A stretch of DNA of 64,000 nt from positions 62,001 to 126,000 of IMG/VR virus record IMGVR_UViG_3300042731_004976, one strand, 5' to 3'. Numbering within the stretch: position 1 is the stretch's first letter; each line of letters starts with the position of its first letter. This DNA comes from a virus. The notes beneath the pieces are model-generated. The model was not told the DNA's origin. It saw only the letters and a program-made list of their open reading frames with translations, and searched no databases. Shown one piece after another: positions 56,470-63,853 of this stretch. The translations under genes and the position numbers were made by a program.

Positions 56470-57519
56470 ATGGAACAACGGACGCTGCGCCCCACGGTCC
56501 CGGCCGCGGAGGCGATTTTGGGCAAGTACTTCCCCGTGCTCGACAACGGGTTCATCGCCCTGAAGGACTACATGGGGTGCGATGAGGGGATCGAGGAGGC
56601 GGCTCGCCTCTCGTACCAAGGAGGCACGAGACAGACGAGCGAGACACGGGGGCTGGTTCGATACCTACGCCGCTTGAGGCATACGAGTCCGAGCGAGATG
56701 GCGGAGCTGAAGTTCCACGTATCTATGCCGATCTTCGTGGCGCGCCAGTGGGTCAGGCATCGTACGGCCTCCCTCAATGAAGTCAGCGCGAGGTACTCGC
56801 TGCTTCCCATGATCTTCTACACGCCGAAGAAGGAAAACTTCCTGCCGCAAGCGAAGAACAACAAGCAGGGTCGAGAGGACGGCGCCTCGTTCGAAGACGA
56901 GGGGTTGTACGAGCGTACGGTCATCGAGTGGAACAACGAGAGGAAGCGTTCGAGCGGTCTCTACGAGAACCTTGCTGCGGACGGGGTTGCGCGTGAGCTG
57001 GCTCGCATCGACTTGCCCTTGTCGACGTACACCCAGTGGTACTGGAAGGTCGACCTGCACAACCTGCTGCACTTCCTAACGTTGCGAGCCGACGAGCACG
57101 CTCAGTGGGAGATCCGTCAATACGCCAACGTCATCGTGGGCATGGTGAAGCGCCTCGCTCCCCTGACGTACCAGGCGTGGATCGACTACGAGCACATGAG
57201 CGCTCGTTTCTCCCGCATGGAGATGGAGGTGCTTCAGGAGCTGGTGTCAGTTCTCACACAGGAAGAGGATGGGCAAGCGGGTGTGGACACGGCTGCGGGG
57301 TCCCCAACGTCGGGGAACTTCATCTCGCACGAAGAACTCGTGAAGCGCATCGGTTCGAAGCGTGAAGTTCAGGAGTTTTACGCGAAGCTGACGAAGCGCT
57401 ACGTGCGTCCCGGCTTCGACATTTCGGAAGCGGATGCCAAGCCTCCGGAGTGGTTCGAGGAACGCATGGCCAACGCGACTCCGAAGATCGATGCAGCTCC
57501 CAAGGGTGTTGCTACGTGA
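56470..57519 (+). CDS. thyX: flavin-dependent thymidylate synthase ThyX
   Basis: 349 residues. VRHRTASLNEVSARYS (residues 95-110) is the RHRxxSxNExSxR signature. LRHTSPSEMAELKFHVSMPI and LRADEHAQWEIRQYANVI are the other family blocks. Makes dTMP from dUMP using FAD and methylenetetrahydrofolate. About 80 residues longer at the C-terminus than usual. ATG 56470 follows AAGGAG; divergent from the NAD operon, which also draws on nucleotide pools. Confidence 0.92.
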   Translation: MEQRTLRPTVPAAEAILGKYFPVLDNGFIALKDYMGCDEGIEEAARLSYQGGTRQTSETRGLVRYLRRLRHTSPSEMAELKFHVSMPIFVARQWVRHRTASLNEVSARYSLLPMIFYTPKKENFLPQAKNNKQGREDGASFEDEGLYERTVIEWNNERKRSSGLYENLAADGVARELARIDLPLSTYTQWYWKVDLHNLLHFLTLRADEHAQWEIRQYANVIVGMVKRLAPLTYQAWIDYEHMSARFSRMEMEVLQELVSVLTQEEDGQAGVDTAAGSPTSGNFISHEELVKRIGSKREVQEFYAKLTKRYVRPGFDISEADAKPPEWFEERMANATPKIDAAPKGVAT

Positions 57520-58028
57520 ACCCGGTTCCTACGGTGGACCTCGATATTGAGATCGTGCACATCGATGCACGCTCTCGTCAGATCACGTCGGTTCTGGCAG
57601 TCCCGCTCTACAGGAACCTTCGAGCTTTTGTGGAGCGGCAGGGCTGGCGTTTGGCGAAAGAGCAGTGGGAGGCGTACCGAGTGCTCACGGAGCACTTCTG
57701 CCTGGAACTGAATCGTACGGACGAGGGGTTCTTGTTTACAGGCGCTCCTTCTTTCACGGTGCCCGAGTTGGGGGAGGCGTTCTTCAACTACCATACGGAC
57801 AAAGCGTTCTTGGAGAGTTTCGACCCCGTGTACCTCGCTGGTGTAGGTAAGGGTATCGCGAGAGAGGTTCAGAGGGAGATCGAGCGCGTGCAGCGCACGC
57901 TCAGTCCTATCAAGGAGTACCGCCTCTTCCTGCCCCCGTTCCAGCCTCCTCTCTTGGCAGGGGACTCGTTGGACGGGCTCTGGTTGGGGAGGGAGCTGAT
58001 ACTCCAGCGAAGCCGCGAGTCCTCGTGA
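57516..58028 (+). CDS. hypothetical 170-aa protein
   Basis: GTG 57516 (GTGA). VQREIERVQRTLSPIKEYRL then FLPPFQPPLL resembles the C-terminal part of the gene at 32664 (VQHEIRKEAEEV, YLPPFLPP), so the two may be distant paralogues. No signal sequence here. Unknown. Confidence 0.6.
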   Translation: MNPVPTVDLDIEIVHIDARSRQITSVLAVPLYRNLRAFVERQGWRLAKEQWEAYRVLTEHFCLELNRTDEGFLFTGAPSFTVPELGEAFFNYHTDKAFLESFDPVYLAGVGKGIAREVQREIERVQRTLSPIKEYRLFLPPFQPPLLAGDSLDGLWLGRELILQRSRESS

Positions 58029-58032
58029 TTCC

Positions 58033-58061
58033 TTGACAATCGCAGCCCTACCTAATAGGGT
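58033..58061 (+). promoter_or_regulatory. promoter TTGACAATC-N14-TAGGGT
   Basis: -35 TTGACA, -10 TAGGGT, six bases to ATG 58068. Confidence 0.75.
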
Positions 58062-58067
58062 TGCCGG

Positions 58068-58373
58068 ATGGCTAAGCTGTCCGCAGAGGTTCTGGAAGAG
58101 GGTCGTGCCCTGATTCGGCAGAAGAACTTGGATGGGTTCTTGGCTTGGGTCGATCGTCAAAGGGTGGCTATCGACATGGAGGTCGTACGAGATGCGTACG
58201 AGAAGTGCTTCGAGTACGACGACGTGGATAAGGCGCTGCGCCTGTTCGAAGCCATCTTCCCGAAGGCGGATCCTGCCGCAGATCTGCTCTTAGGCTTTTC
58301 CCGTTTGGCTCTTCGGATTCTCCTGGTCTTGGGAGTAATCGGGGGTCTCATCTATTTGATCCGGAATCTCTGA
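58068..58373 (+). CDS. membrane-anchored 101-aa protein, leaderless start
   Basis: Helical soluble part (LSAEVLEEGRALIRQKNLDG), then a C-terminal membrane helix (LALRILLVLGVIGGLIYLIR). Tail-anchored. Unknown role. Confidence 0.6.
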   Translation: MAKLSAEVLEEGRALIRQKNLDGFLAWVDRQRVAIDMEVVRDAYEKCFEYDDVDKALRLFEAIFPKADPAADLLLGFSRLALRILLVLGVIGGLIYLIRNL

Positions 58374-58513
58374 TGTCTCGTAACCTGGGTCGCCGAGACT
58401 GCTACTTCTGCGGCGGGGAAGTGATCCTCGTCGAGACTTGGCGTACGCTCGGTGAGCGGGAAGCGAACGAGCGTTACGGACACCTGCTGGAGGCTGCCGC
58501 CGATGCCTCTTAG
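58373..58513 (+). CDS. small CxxC protein
   Basis: 46 residues; ATG 58373 (TGATG). DCYFCGGEVI is a zinc-knuckle pair. Overlaps the next gene by 11 bases. Unknown. Confidence 0.55.
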   Translation: MSRNLGRRDCYFCGGEVILVETWRTLGEREANERYGHLLEAAADAS

Positions 58514-59240
58514 TCGCGTCACTCTTACCGGGGTCGACGAGAAGACGAGCCCCGAGGAGCTGCTCAAGCTTTCTGCGCGCTACCCGTTCGCTGAGTGGGG
58601 CGTGCTGTTCTCCCCGAAGAGACAGGGAGAGGAGCCGCGCTACCCACCGAAGTGGTGGCTGGAGCAGCTCTACGAAGTGGTCGTGCTCAAGGGAGTCAAG
58701 GGCTACTCGTTCGCCGCGCATCTGTGTGGAAAGCACACGCGCGACGTCGTGCAGTACGGCAACCTGAATTGGGTCCACCCGATCTTCGAGCGTGTTCAGC
58801 TCAATGGCGTGAGTGCTTACTCCACCTTGATGGAGAACATGAGGTGGCCCGCAAGCGGCTTGGAGGTCATTCTCCAGATCGGGAAAAAGGCTAGCTTGGA
58901 AGAGGTAGCCAAGTTCTATCGGATGCTGCCCTTTATGGACCTGGCAGGCTTGTGGGATCCTTCGGGAGGTAAGGGCATCCGCACCAAGAAGTTCCCCGAC
59001 GCCCCTACGCTTCCGCGAGGACCGAACGAAACGGTTACGCTGCGCATCGGTTATGCGGGAGGGATCTCTCCGGAGAACATCGAAGAGGTGTTGGGCGCGC
59101 TCAAGGATAAGCAGCACGTCTACTGGATCGACATGGAAACGGGTGTACGTACCGACGACTGGTTCGACGTGGAGAAAGTGGAGGAGGTCTTGCAGAAGGC
59201 CGAGCCCTTCGTCGACTCCCGATTCCGGAGGAGCGCGTGA
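58503..59240 (+). CDS. phosphoribosylanthranilate isomerase-like TIM barrel
   Basis: 245 residues. VTLTGVDEKTSPEELLKLSA, YPFAEWGVLF, then late in the chain LRIGYAGGISPENIEEVLGA and YWIDMETGVRTDDWFDVEKV match the TrpF order, where the phosphate sites and catalytic Asp lie. The usual catalytic Cys of KxCG is Thr (LTG), so the TrpF reaction is doubtful. A TrpC-like gene at 37289 makes this pair notable. Confidence 0.65.
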   Translation: MPLSRVTLTGVDEKTSPEELLKLSARYPFAEWGVLFSPKRQGEEPRYPPKWWLEQLYEVVVLKGVKGYSFAAHLCGKHTRDVVQYGNLNWVHPIFERVQLNGVSAYSTLMENMRWPASGLEVILQIGKKASLEEVAKFYRMLPFMDLAGLWDPSGGKGIRTKKFPDAPTLPRGPNETVTLRIGYAGGISPENIEEVLGALKDKQHVYWIDMETGVRTDDWFDVEKVEEVLQKAEPFVDSRFRRSA

Positions 59241-59503
59241 CCATCATCAATCTCGACTACGGCGGTTGGTCCCGAGAGGATTGGGAGCGCTCCCTCCCCA
59301 AGCTGACTCCAGGCAAAGTCTGCGTTGTTCCGATGCGGCACCCCGACAACGACGATACGTGGGGTGTGGGTATCTACGACCCGTACAAGATCGAAGGTAC
59401 CCGTGGAAAGGGACATCGCCTTCGAGGCATGCTCAAGGGGGTCAAGGTTACGACCTTCGGGGAAGCCGAAGCCGCAGTAGCTGCGTTGCGAGGAGAAGCA
59501 TGA
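59237..59503 (+). CDS. hypothetical 88-aa protein
   Basis: GTG 59237 (GTGA). MTIINLDYGGWSREDWERSL; beta-rich, Gly/Asp. Unknown. Confidence 0.55.
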   Translation: MTIINLDYGGWSREDWERSLPKLTPGKVCVVPMRHPDNDDTWGVGIYDPYKIEGTRGKGHRLRGMLKGVKVTTFGEAEAAVAALRGEA

Positions 59504-60111
59504 GCGTCACAGGAGACATGCTGGCTACGGCGGATGCGGAAGCCTCGTACTACAAGGCGGTCGCTATTGATCTTCAGCGTCGCTTGACGGTTCTTCTAGC
59601 TGTTACCCGAGATGCGAGACAAGCCGCGGATCTTCCCTTGGACCTGGGTCCTCGGTTGCAGGACGCTATTCAGAAGGCCGAAGAGAGCTACACGGAGCCC
59701 GACGGCCCGGCGCGCTCGTACTTGAGAGGCACGCGCTTCACCGTCGAGCAGCTCATAGCCGAGATGGACTTGGGAGGGTCTCTCGGTCTGGGTCAGTCCT
59801 TCGTCGAAGTGTGCAACGAGTTCGACCTGGACGCACAGGTCGCTGCCGGAGCCCTCGTGGAGCACTACGCTTCAATGGAGGAGTTGAAGGCTGCGCGTCA
59901 GAAGCGGCTTGCGCTCCTGAACGATAGGATCGACGAGGAGTATGCCAAAGAGCCCAGGGACGAGGCCAAGATCGATTCACTACGGCGCGAAGCAGCCGAC
60001 CTCATTCGAGTGCTTTCGGAGGACGAGTTGGCTCCTATGAAGGAGCGCTTTGCTCGTCTCAAGCAGATCCTCGATGAGGGGCTTCCCAAGGAGCACCTCG
60101 CTGGAGACTAG
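59500..60111 (+). CDS. hypothetical 203-aa helical protein
   Basis: ATG after GGAGAAGC (ATGA). Charged helices, coiled-coil-like end (KAARQKRLALLNDRIDEEYA). Unknown. Confidence 0.6.
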   Translation: MSVTGDMLATADAEASYYKAVAIDLQRRLTVLLAVTRDARQAADLPLDLGPRLQDAIQKAEESYTEPDGPARSYLRGTRFTVEQLIAEMDLGGSLGLGQSFVEVCNEFDLDAQVAAGALVEHYASMEELKAARQKRLALLNDRIDEEYAKEPRDEAKIDSLRREAADLIRVLSEDELAPMKERFARLKQILDEGLPKEHLAGD

Positions 60112-60113
60112 TG

Positions 60114-60293
60114 ATGGAGATCTGCAAGAAGTGCGGCAAGCGTCCGGTAGGTTTAGGTTTGGCTTCCCTCGCGAAGCGCTGTGCCGAGTGCTATGCGGGA
60201 GCGAAGGAGGGCCTCGTCATGGTTTGCTTCGAGGGCGACGTGTCCGTACTCGATCAGATTCGTTCGAGCGGGCGGCGAGGTATCCTTCGATGA
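60114..60293 (+). CDS. zinc-knuckle 59-aa protein
   Basis: ATG 60114 (GTG 60111 possible). MEICKKCGKRPVG and CAECYAGA give one zinc site. Basic. Unknown. Confidence 0.6.
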   Translation: MEICKKCGKRPVGLGLASLAKRCAECYAGAKEGLVMVCFEGDVSVLDQIRSSGRRGILR

Positions 60294-60511
60294 CGACCGC
60301 GGAGATACGAGGGTTCTTCGATAGGATTCGGAAGAAGTGGCCTCCCGAAGAATTCGATCTGACAATCATCGGTCCTCGTACCGATGGTGGCTACGTCGTC
60401 ACTATCCGGCGTACGCGCAGTTTCGCAGATATACATCGATTGGAGGCTTCTAGCTATCGGGGCGTCTTGCTGAAAGCGCTGGGTGCTTCTGGAGGGTATG
60501 ATCGTGCCTAA
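60290..60511 (+). CDS. hypothetical 73-aa protein
   Basis: ATG 60290 (ATGA). MTTAEIRGFFDRIRKKWPPE; basic alpha/beta. Overlaps the NAD kinase start. Unknown. Confidence 0.55.
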   Translation: MTTAEIRGFFDRIRKKWPPEEFDLTIIGPRTDGGYVVTIRRTRSFADIHRLEASSYRGVLLKALGASGGYDRA

Positions 60512-61322
60512 GCGGGTCGTTGTAGTCGTCAAACGCAGCTCGTGGTCTCAGCGTGTGTCCTCCGGGGAACCACTTCCGGCCGGTTGGAAGCGTAAGGCGT
60601 TAGCAAGCCACAAGCAGCAGCAGAGGATCAGAGATCGAGTCCTTGACCTGATCCGTGGCTTTGGTGTGAAGCCTTGGATCGTTGAAGGCGCAGAGACTGC
60701 TTTCAACGCGCGAGGTGCGGACCTTGTGGTGTCTGTTGGAGGTGACGGTACTTTGCTTTCAGCGAGCCACTACGTTGGCAAGGAACCATTGCTCGGCATC
60801 AACAACGACCCGGGACGGAGCGAGGGACACTTCTGTGTCGATACCAGCGATGACCTCAGCCGCACGTTGGAGCAGGCGTTGAAAGATCCTTGCACGCACA
60901 GTGTGACTCGCATGCGTGTCTCCGTAGGAAGACGGGTGGTGGCAGATCGAGTTCTCAATGAAGCTCTCTTCAGCCACACGTGTCCCGCAGCCATGACGCG
61001 CTTCCAACTCGGGAGCTACAAGTACGCTTGTTCTGGGGTGTGGGTAGGAACGGGTGCCGGCTCTACGGGTGCGCTGGCCTCTGCCGGGGGCGAGGCGATG
61101 CCGTTGTCTGCACACAAGCTGCAAGCCGTCATTCGAGAACCCTTCAAGGAATACGATGGCAACGTCATCCGCTACCAGAGTCGATCGATTCGTCTCACGA
61201 GCCTTACTGACGATGCGACACTCTACCTGGACGGACCGTTCCTCCGCGTACCTGTGGGTCTGGAAGACGTCGTCGTGTTCGATCGATCTCCGTCTCCTCT
61301 GAACCTGGTGATGAACCCATGA
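60498..61322 (+). CDS. nadK: NAD kinase
   Basis: 274 residues. LVVSVGGDGTLLSASHYVGK (GGDGT at 81-85), PLLGINNDPGRSEGHFC, RVLNEALFSHTCP (NE at 154-155) and VGTGAGSTGAL (184-191) are the NAD-kinase signatures. Phosphorylates NAD+ to NADP+. ATG 60498 is very close to GGAGGG; GTG 60504 has ideal spacing and may be the true start. Joins the NAD synthesis genes in one genome but lies in another operon. Confidence 0.88.
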   Translation: MIVPKRVVVVVKRSSWSQRVSSGEPLPAGWKRKALASHKQQQRIRDRVLDLIRGFGVKPWIVEGAETAFNARGADLVVSVGGDGTLLSASHYVGKEPLLGINNDPGRSEGHFCVDTSDDLSRTLEQALKDPCTHSVTRMRVSVGRRVVADRVLNEALFSHTCPAAMTRFQLGSYKYACSGVWVGTGAGSTGALASAGGEAMPLSAHKLQAVIREPFKEYDGNVIRYQSRSIRLTSLTDDATLYLDGPFLRVPVGLEDVVVFDRSPSPLNLVMNP

Positions 61323-61624
61323 CTCCCGAGGAAGGCGTCGAGTTTCAGGTGGGTTCGGAGCCTGAGCTGGCTCCAGGAGTGCGGGGTGTCGTGTTCGACA
61401 CGGAGAAGGGCATCTACGTTCCTCTCATTTTGGCCGAGGAACCCGGTAGCGGAGCGGTTTCCGCTTGGCTCGACACCTTACCCGCAGATCGCCGCGTTGT
61501 TTTTCCCAACGTGCTAAATGGTAAGCTACGCACGATGCTACAGCGTCGAGGATTTCACGAATCCCGAGAGCTGGATCCGATGAGCGGTGATCTGGTAGAG
61601 ATCATGGAGCGCTTAGGCTCATGA
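61319..61624 (+). CDS. hypothetical 101-aa protein
   Basis: ATG 61319 (ATGA). GVRGVVFDTEKGIYVPLILA; mixed alpha/beta, ATGA on both sides. Coupled to NAD kinase. Unknown. Confidence 0.6.
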   Translation: MTPEEGVEFQVGSEPELAPGVRGVVFDTEKGIYVPLILAEEPGSGAVSAWLDTLPADRRVVFPNVLNGKLRTMLQRRGFHESRELDPMSGDLVEIMERLGS

Positions 61625-61995
61625 CGCACGGTAGTACGCCAAGAGCGCGAGGAAACGCGCTTACTCCGCAGCAAAGCTACTTGCTGAACCTAGCTTGTCG
61701 GGGTCTTGTAGATGCTTTCGGTCCCAACATCTTCCAGGTAGGCTCCTCGATGAGCCGACGGGACTACCGAGACGTAGACGTTCGGTGCATTCTGGATGAT
61801 GCGGAGTTCGAGCACCTGTTTCCCTCTTGCTCGGAGCGCCCGCACGCCAACGCCTTGTGGAAGGTGCTCTGCGCTGCGATTTCCGACCATCTCTCTCGAA
61901 TCACGGGCCTGCTCATCGACTTTCAGTTCCAGCAGCGGACGCAGGCCAACACAGAGTACCCGGGACAGATCAGAAGCGCGCTGGGAGTCAGATGA
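61621..61995 (+). CDS. nucleotidyltransferase-like protein
   Basis: 124 residues. NIFQVGSSMSRRDYRDVDVR has the GS...DxD pattern of pol-beta-type nucleotidyltransferases (minimal NTase). The end (ITGLLIDFQFQQRTQANTEY) has a further acidic residue. Substrate unknown. Confidence 0.6.
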   Translation: MTHGSTPRARGNALTPQQSYLLNLACRGLVDAFGPNIFQVGSSMSRRDYRDVDVRCILDDAEFEHLFPSCSERPHANALWKVLCAAISDHLSRITGLLIDFQFQQRTQANTEYPGQIRSALGVR

Positions 61996-62082
61996 TGCCG
62001 ATGAAGCTGCGTGGATCTTTAACGGCGCCCCTCCTTCCGGGCGATGGACGTACAACTGGTTCTGGGAACTGAAAGAGAGACA

Positions 62083-62568
62083 ATGCAAAACCTACTGCCC
62101 TACCGCGAGCTTCTGCTGAAGAACATCGAGAGCGTGGTGAAGCTCGCCGGAAACGATGCCTACGTGCTGCGAACCTCTACGGAGGTCACCGCTACGCTGT
62201 GCGAGCTGATTCAGATCCCTGATGAAGTGCTCATCCAACCACTAGAGGCTCCCCTCGGAGTCGTCACTACGGCCGAGCACTACAAGCCGGGTTGGTTCCA
62301 AGACTACGATCCGTGGGAAGGAGAAGGCATCCCTCACAAGTTGATTCAGGCCGAAAGAACACATCTTCCTTGGCAACCTGCCCAGGAACCGAGCTGGGAG
62401 GAGGTAGCCCGCGGAATCGAAGAGTCGATCAAGAAGGTTCTGAAAGGCACTCCACCCGCGTCGGGGCAGAGTGCGGCGCTGGTCTACTCCCCGTACATGC
62501 TTCTTCTTTGGACTACGGATTCGCATCGGCCCTACTACACGCGGCACGCTCTGACGTGGATCGCGTGA
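62083..62568 (+). CDS. hypothetical 161-aa protein
   Basis: ATG 62083 with GAGAGACA upstream; the frame is open to 62044. Helical start (LLPYRELLLKNIESVVKLAG), then Trp/Pro-rich. The short stretch 61996-62082 before it has no clear gene. Unknown. Confidence 0.6.
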   Translation: MQNLLPYRELLLKNIESVVKLAGNDAYVLRTSTEVTATLCELIQIPDEVLIQPLEAPLGVVTTAEHYKPGWFQDYDPWEGEGIPHKLIQAERTHLPWQPAQEPSWEEVARGIEESIKKVLKGTPPASGQSAALVYSPYMLLLWTTDSHRPYYTRHALTWIA

Positions 62569-62572
62569 ACGT

Positions 62573-62650
62573 ATGGGTATTCGCAGCGTCGAGGACATGA
62601 AGAACGACAACCGTCCTGAGGACAGCAAGTTCGACAAGGATCGAGTGTGA
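62573..62650 (+). CDS. possible 25-aa peptide
   Basis: MGIRSVEDMKNDNRPEDSKF and five more residues, stop overlapping the next ATG (TGATG). Tight packing is the main evidence; the ribosome site is weak. Confidence 0.3.
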   Translation: MGIRSVEDMKNDNRPEDSKFDKDRV

Positions 62651-63147
62651 TGAGTGCTGAGAACCTACTAGCTCGCTTGGTCTTCGACTCAGAAGAGATG
62701 TGCGGCCGTCCGTTGCCGGACATCCAGGAGAAGGACTCTCGGGTGACCTTTACCTTTCGCATCGAGGGTTCGGACATGGTCTGGTCTGGCTTCGCGTGGC
62801 TAGGACCTGGGTATGCTCCTGGTCCTACGCTCGCGAAGATTCACCCCCTAGCGAAGGAGGCTCGTGAGCTTCTGGTGCCGGGTACGCGCATCTCGTTCTG
62901 TTACGCCGGACCGTACTTCACGGGAGCGGGAGAGATCCTCCCGATCCACATCGCGACAGGGATTATCGAGCACGGGCGTCCGGTGTACTGGTGTGATGCG
63001 AAGCCTATCGCAGGAGAGTTGGACAAGGAGGAGTACTCGTTGACGATCCTAAACGGAACCGACAAACCGGGTAATTCGACATGCTCCGAGTGCTGGGTGC
63101 GCTTCGAGGAAGCGATGAAGGCGCATTCTTCTGGAGGTCACCCGTGA
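62650..63147 (+). CDS. hypothetical 165-aa protein
   Basis: ATG 62650. Beta-rich barrel-like (RVTFTFRIEGSDMVWSGFAW; GTRISFCYAGPYFTGAGEIL) and a CSECW near the end. Unknown family. Confidence 0.6.
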   Translation: MSAENLLARLVFDSEEMCGRPLPDIQEKDSRVTFTFRIEGSDMVWSGFAWLGPGYAPGPTLAKIHPLAKEARELLVPGTRISFCYAGPYFTGAGEILPIHIATGIIEHGRPVYWCDAKPIAGELDKEEYSLTILNGTDKPGNSTCSECWVRFEEAMKAHSSGGHP

Positions 63148-63296
63148 GACGCGAGCCACCTCCCGATCCTATCGAGCTAGAACCTCGTACGACAGGGGAC
63201 GCGGTTTGGGGTGTCGTACTTGTCGTGTTTGCTGTTCTCGGCGTGCTTGCTCTCATAGGCATGGTTGCGGTGGCCGCCTTTCTTCCGACTCCGTGA
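63144..63296 (+). CDS. small membrane protein
   Basis: 50 residues; GTG after GGAGGTCACCC. Pro-rich start, then a membrane helix (WGVVLVVFAVLGVLALIGMV). Unknown role. Confidence 0.6.
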   Translation: MRREPPPDPIELEPRTTGDAVWGVVLVVFAVLGVLALIGMVAVAAFLPTP

Positions 63297-63487
63297 TGCT
63301 TACCGGAACGCCTTGCCCCGAGTGCCTGAGCGGAGATCTCGTCTTCGTCGTGGTGTGGGGCGACACGGCTTGCCGGCGTTGCGGTCAGAAGGTCTCAGAA
63401 CGTTTGACCCGCAAGGAGATCCGGGCGTGCATGAAGGAACGTCGTAGGTTGGCTGCGGAGGAAGCTGCGAAGGAAGAGGACTCTTGA
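63296..63487 (+). CDS. zinc-ribbon 63-aa protein
   Basis: ATG 63296 (TGATG). TPCPECLSGDLVFVVVWGDT then ACRRCGQ is a zinc ribbon; charged helical tail. Its TGA stop is in the next -35. Confidence 0.6.
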   Translation: MLTGTPCPECLSGDLVFVVVWGDTACRRCGQKVSERLTRKEIRACMKERRRLAAEEAAKEEDS

Positions 63488-63512
63488 CCATCGCTTTTCT
63501 TTACGGTAGCAT
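63484..63512 (+). promoter_or_regulatory. promoter TTGACCATC-N14-TAGCAT
   Basis: -35 shares the previous stop; -10 TAGCAT; ATG 63522 nine bases downstream. Confidence 0.7.
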
Positions 63513-63521
63513 TCTGTTCCT

Positions 63522-63764
63522 ATGTATCGGTACGGGTTACGTTCCGGTTTTGACTCTGACGGTTCGGGAGCTGCACACGTGAAGAAAGAGGTGGGGATCG
63601 AAGAGAGTGCCGAAATCCAGATCGATGGCCCCCTCTTCGTGGCGTTTCTCTTTATCTTGATCTTTTCTTTCGGGGCGCTGCTGTTTTCCGTGTTCACCCT
63701 GTGGCAGATAGGGAAGGTCGAGAAGATGCTGGAAGAGCATCACGTACAGGGACGCTGTCCGTGA
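63522..63764 (+). CDS. small membrane protein
   Basis: 80 residues. N-terminal soluble part, then a strong membrane helix (LFVAFLFILIFSFGALLFSV) and a charged end. Unknown. Confidence 0.6.
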   Translation: MYRYGLRSGFDSDGSGAAHVKKEVGIEESAEIQIDGPLFVAFLFILIFSFGALLFSVFTLWQIGKVEKMLEEHHVQGRCP

Positions 63765-63853
63765 TCCGTTGGCGTCCAGACGTACCTTACTGCGAGTGCG
63801 TCCGTCGACACTTTGAAAGCTGCGGCGCGTACCGCAGAAGGGATATACCATGA
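63761..63853 (+). CDS. possible 30-aa peptide
   Basis: GTG 63761 (GTGA) to TGA overlapping the next ATG. MIRWRPDVPYCECVRRHFES; Cys-Arg-rich. Coupling on both sides is the evidence. Confidence 0.4.
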   Translation: MIRWRPDVPYCECVRRHFESCGAYRRRDIP

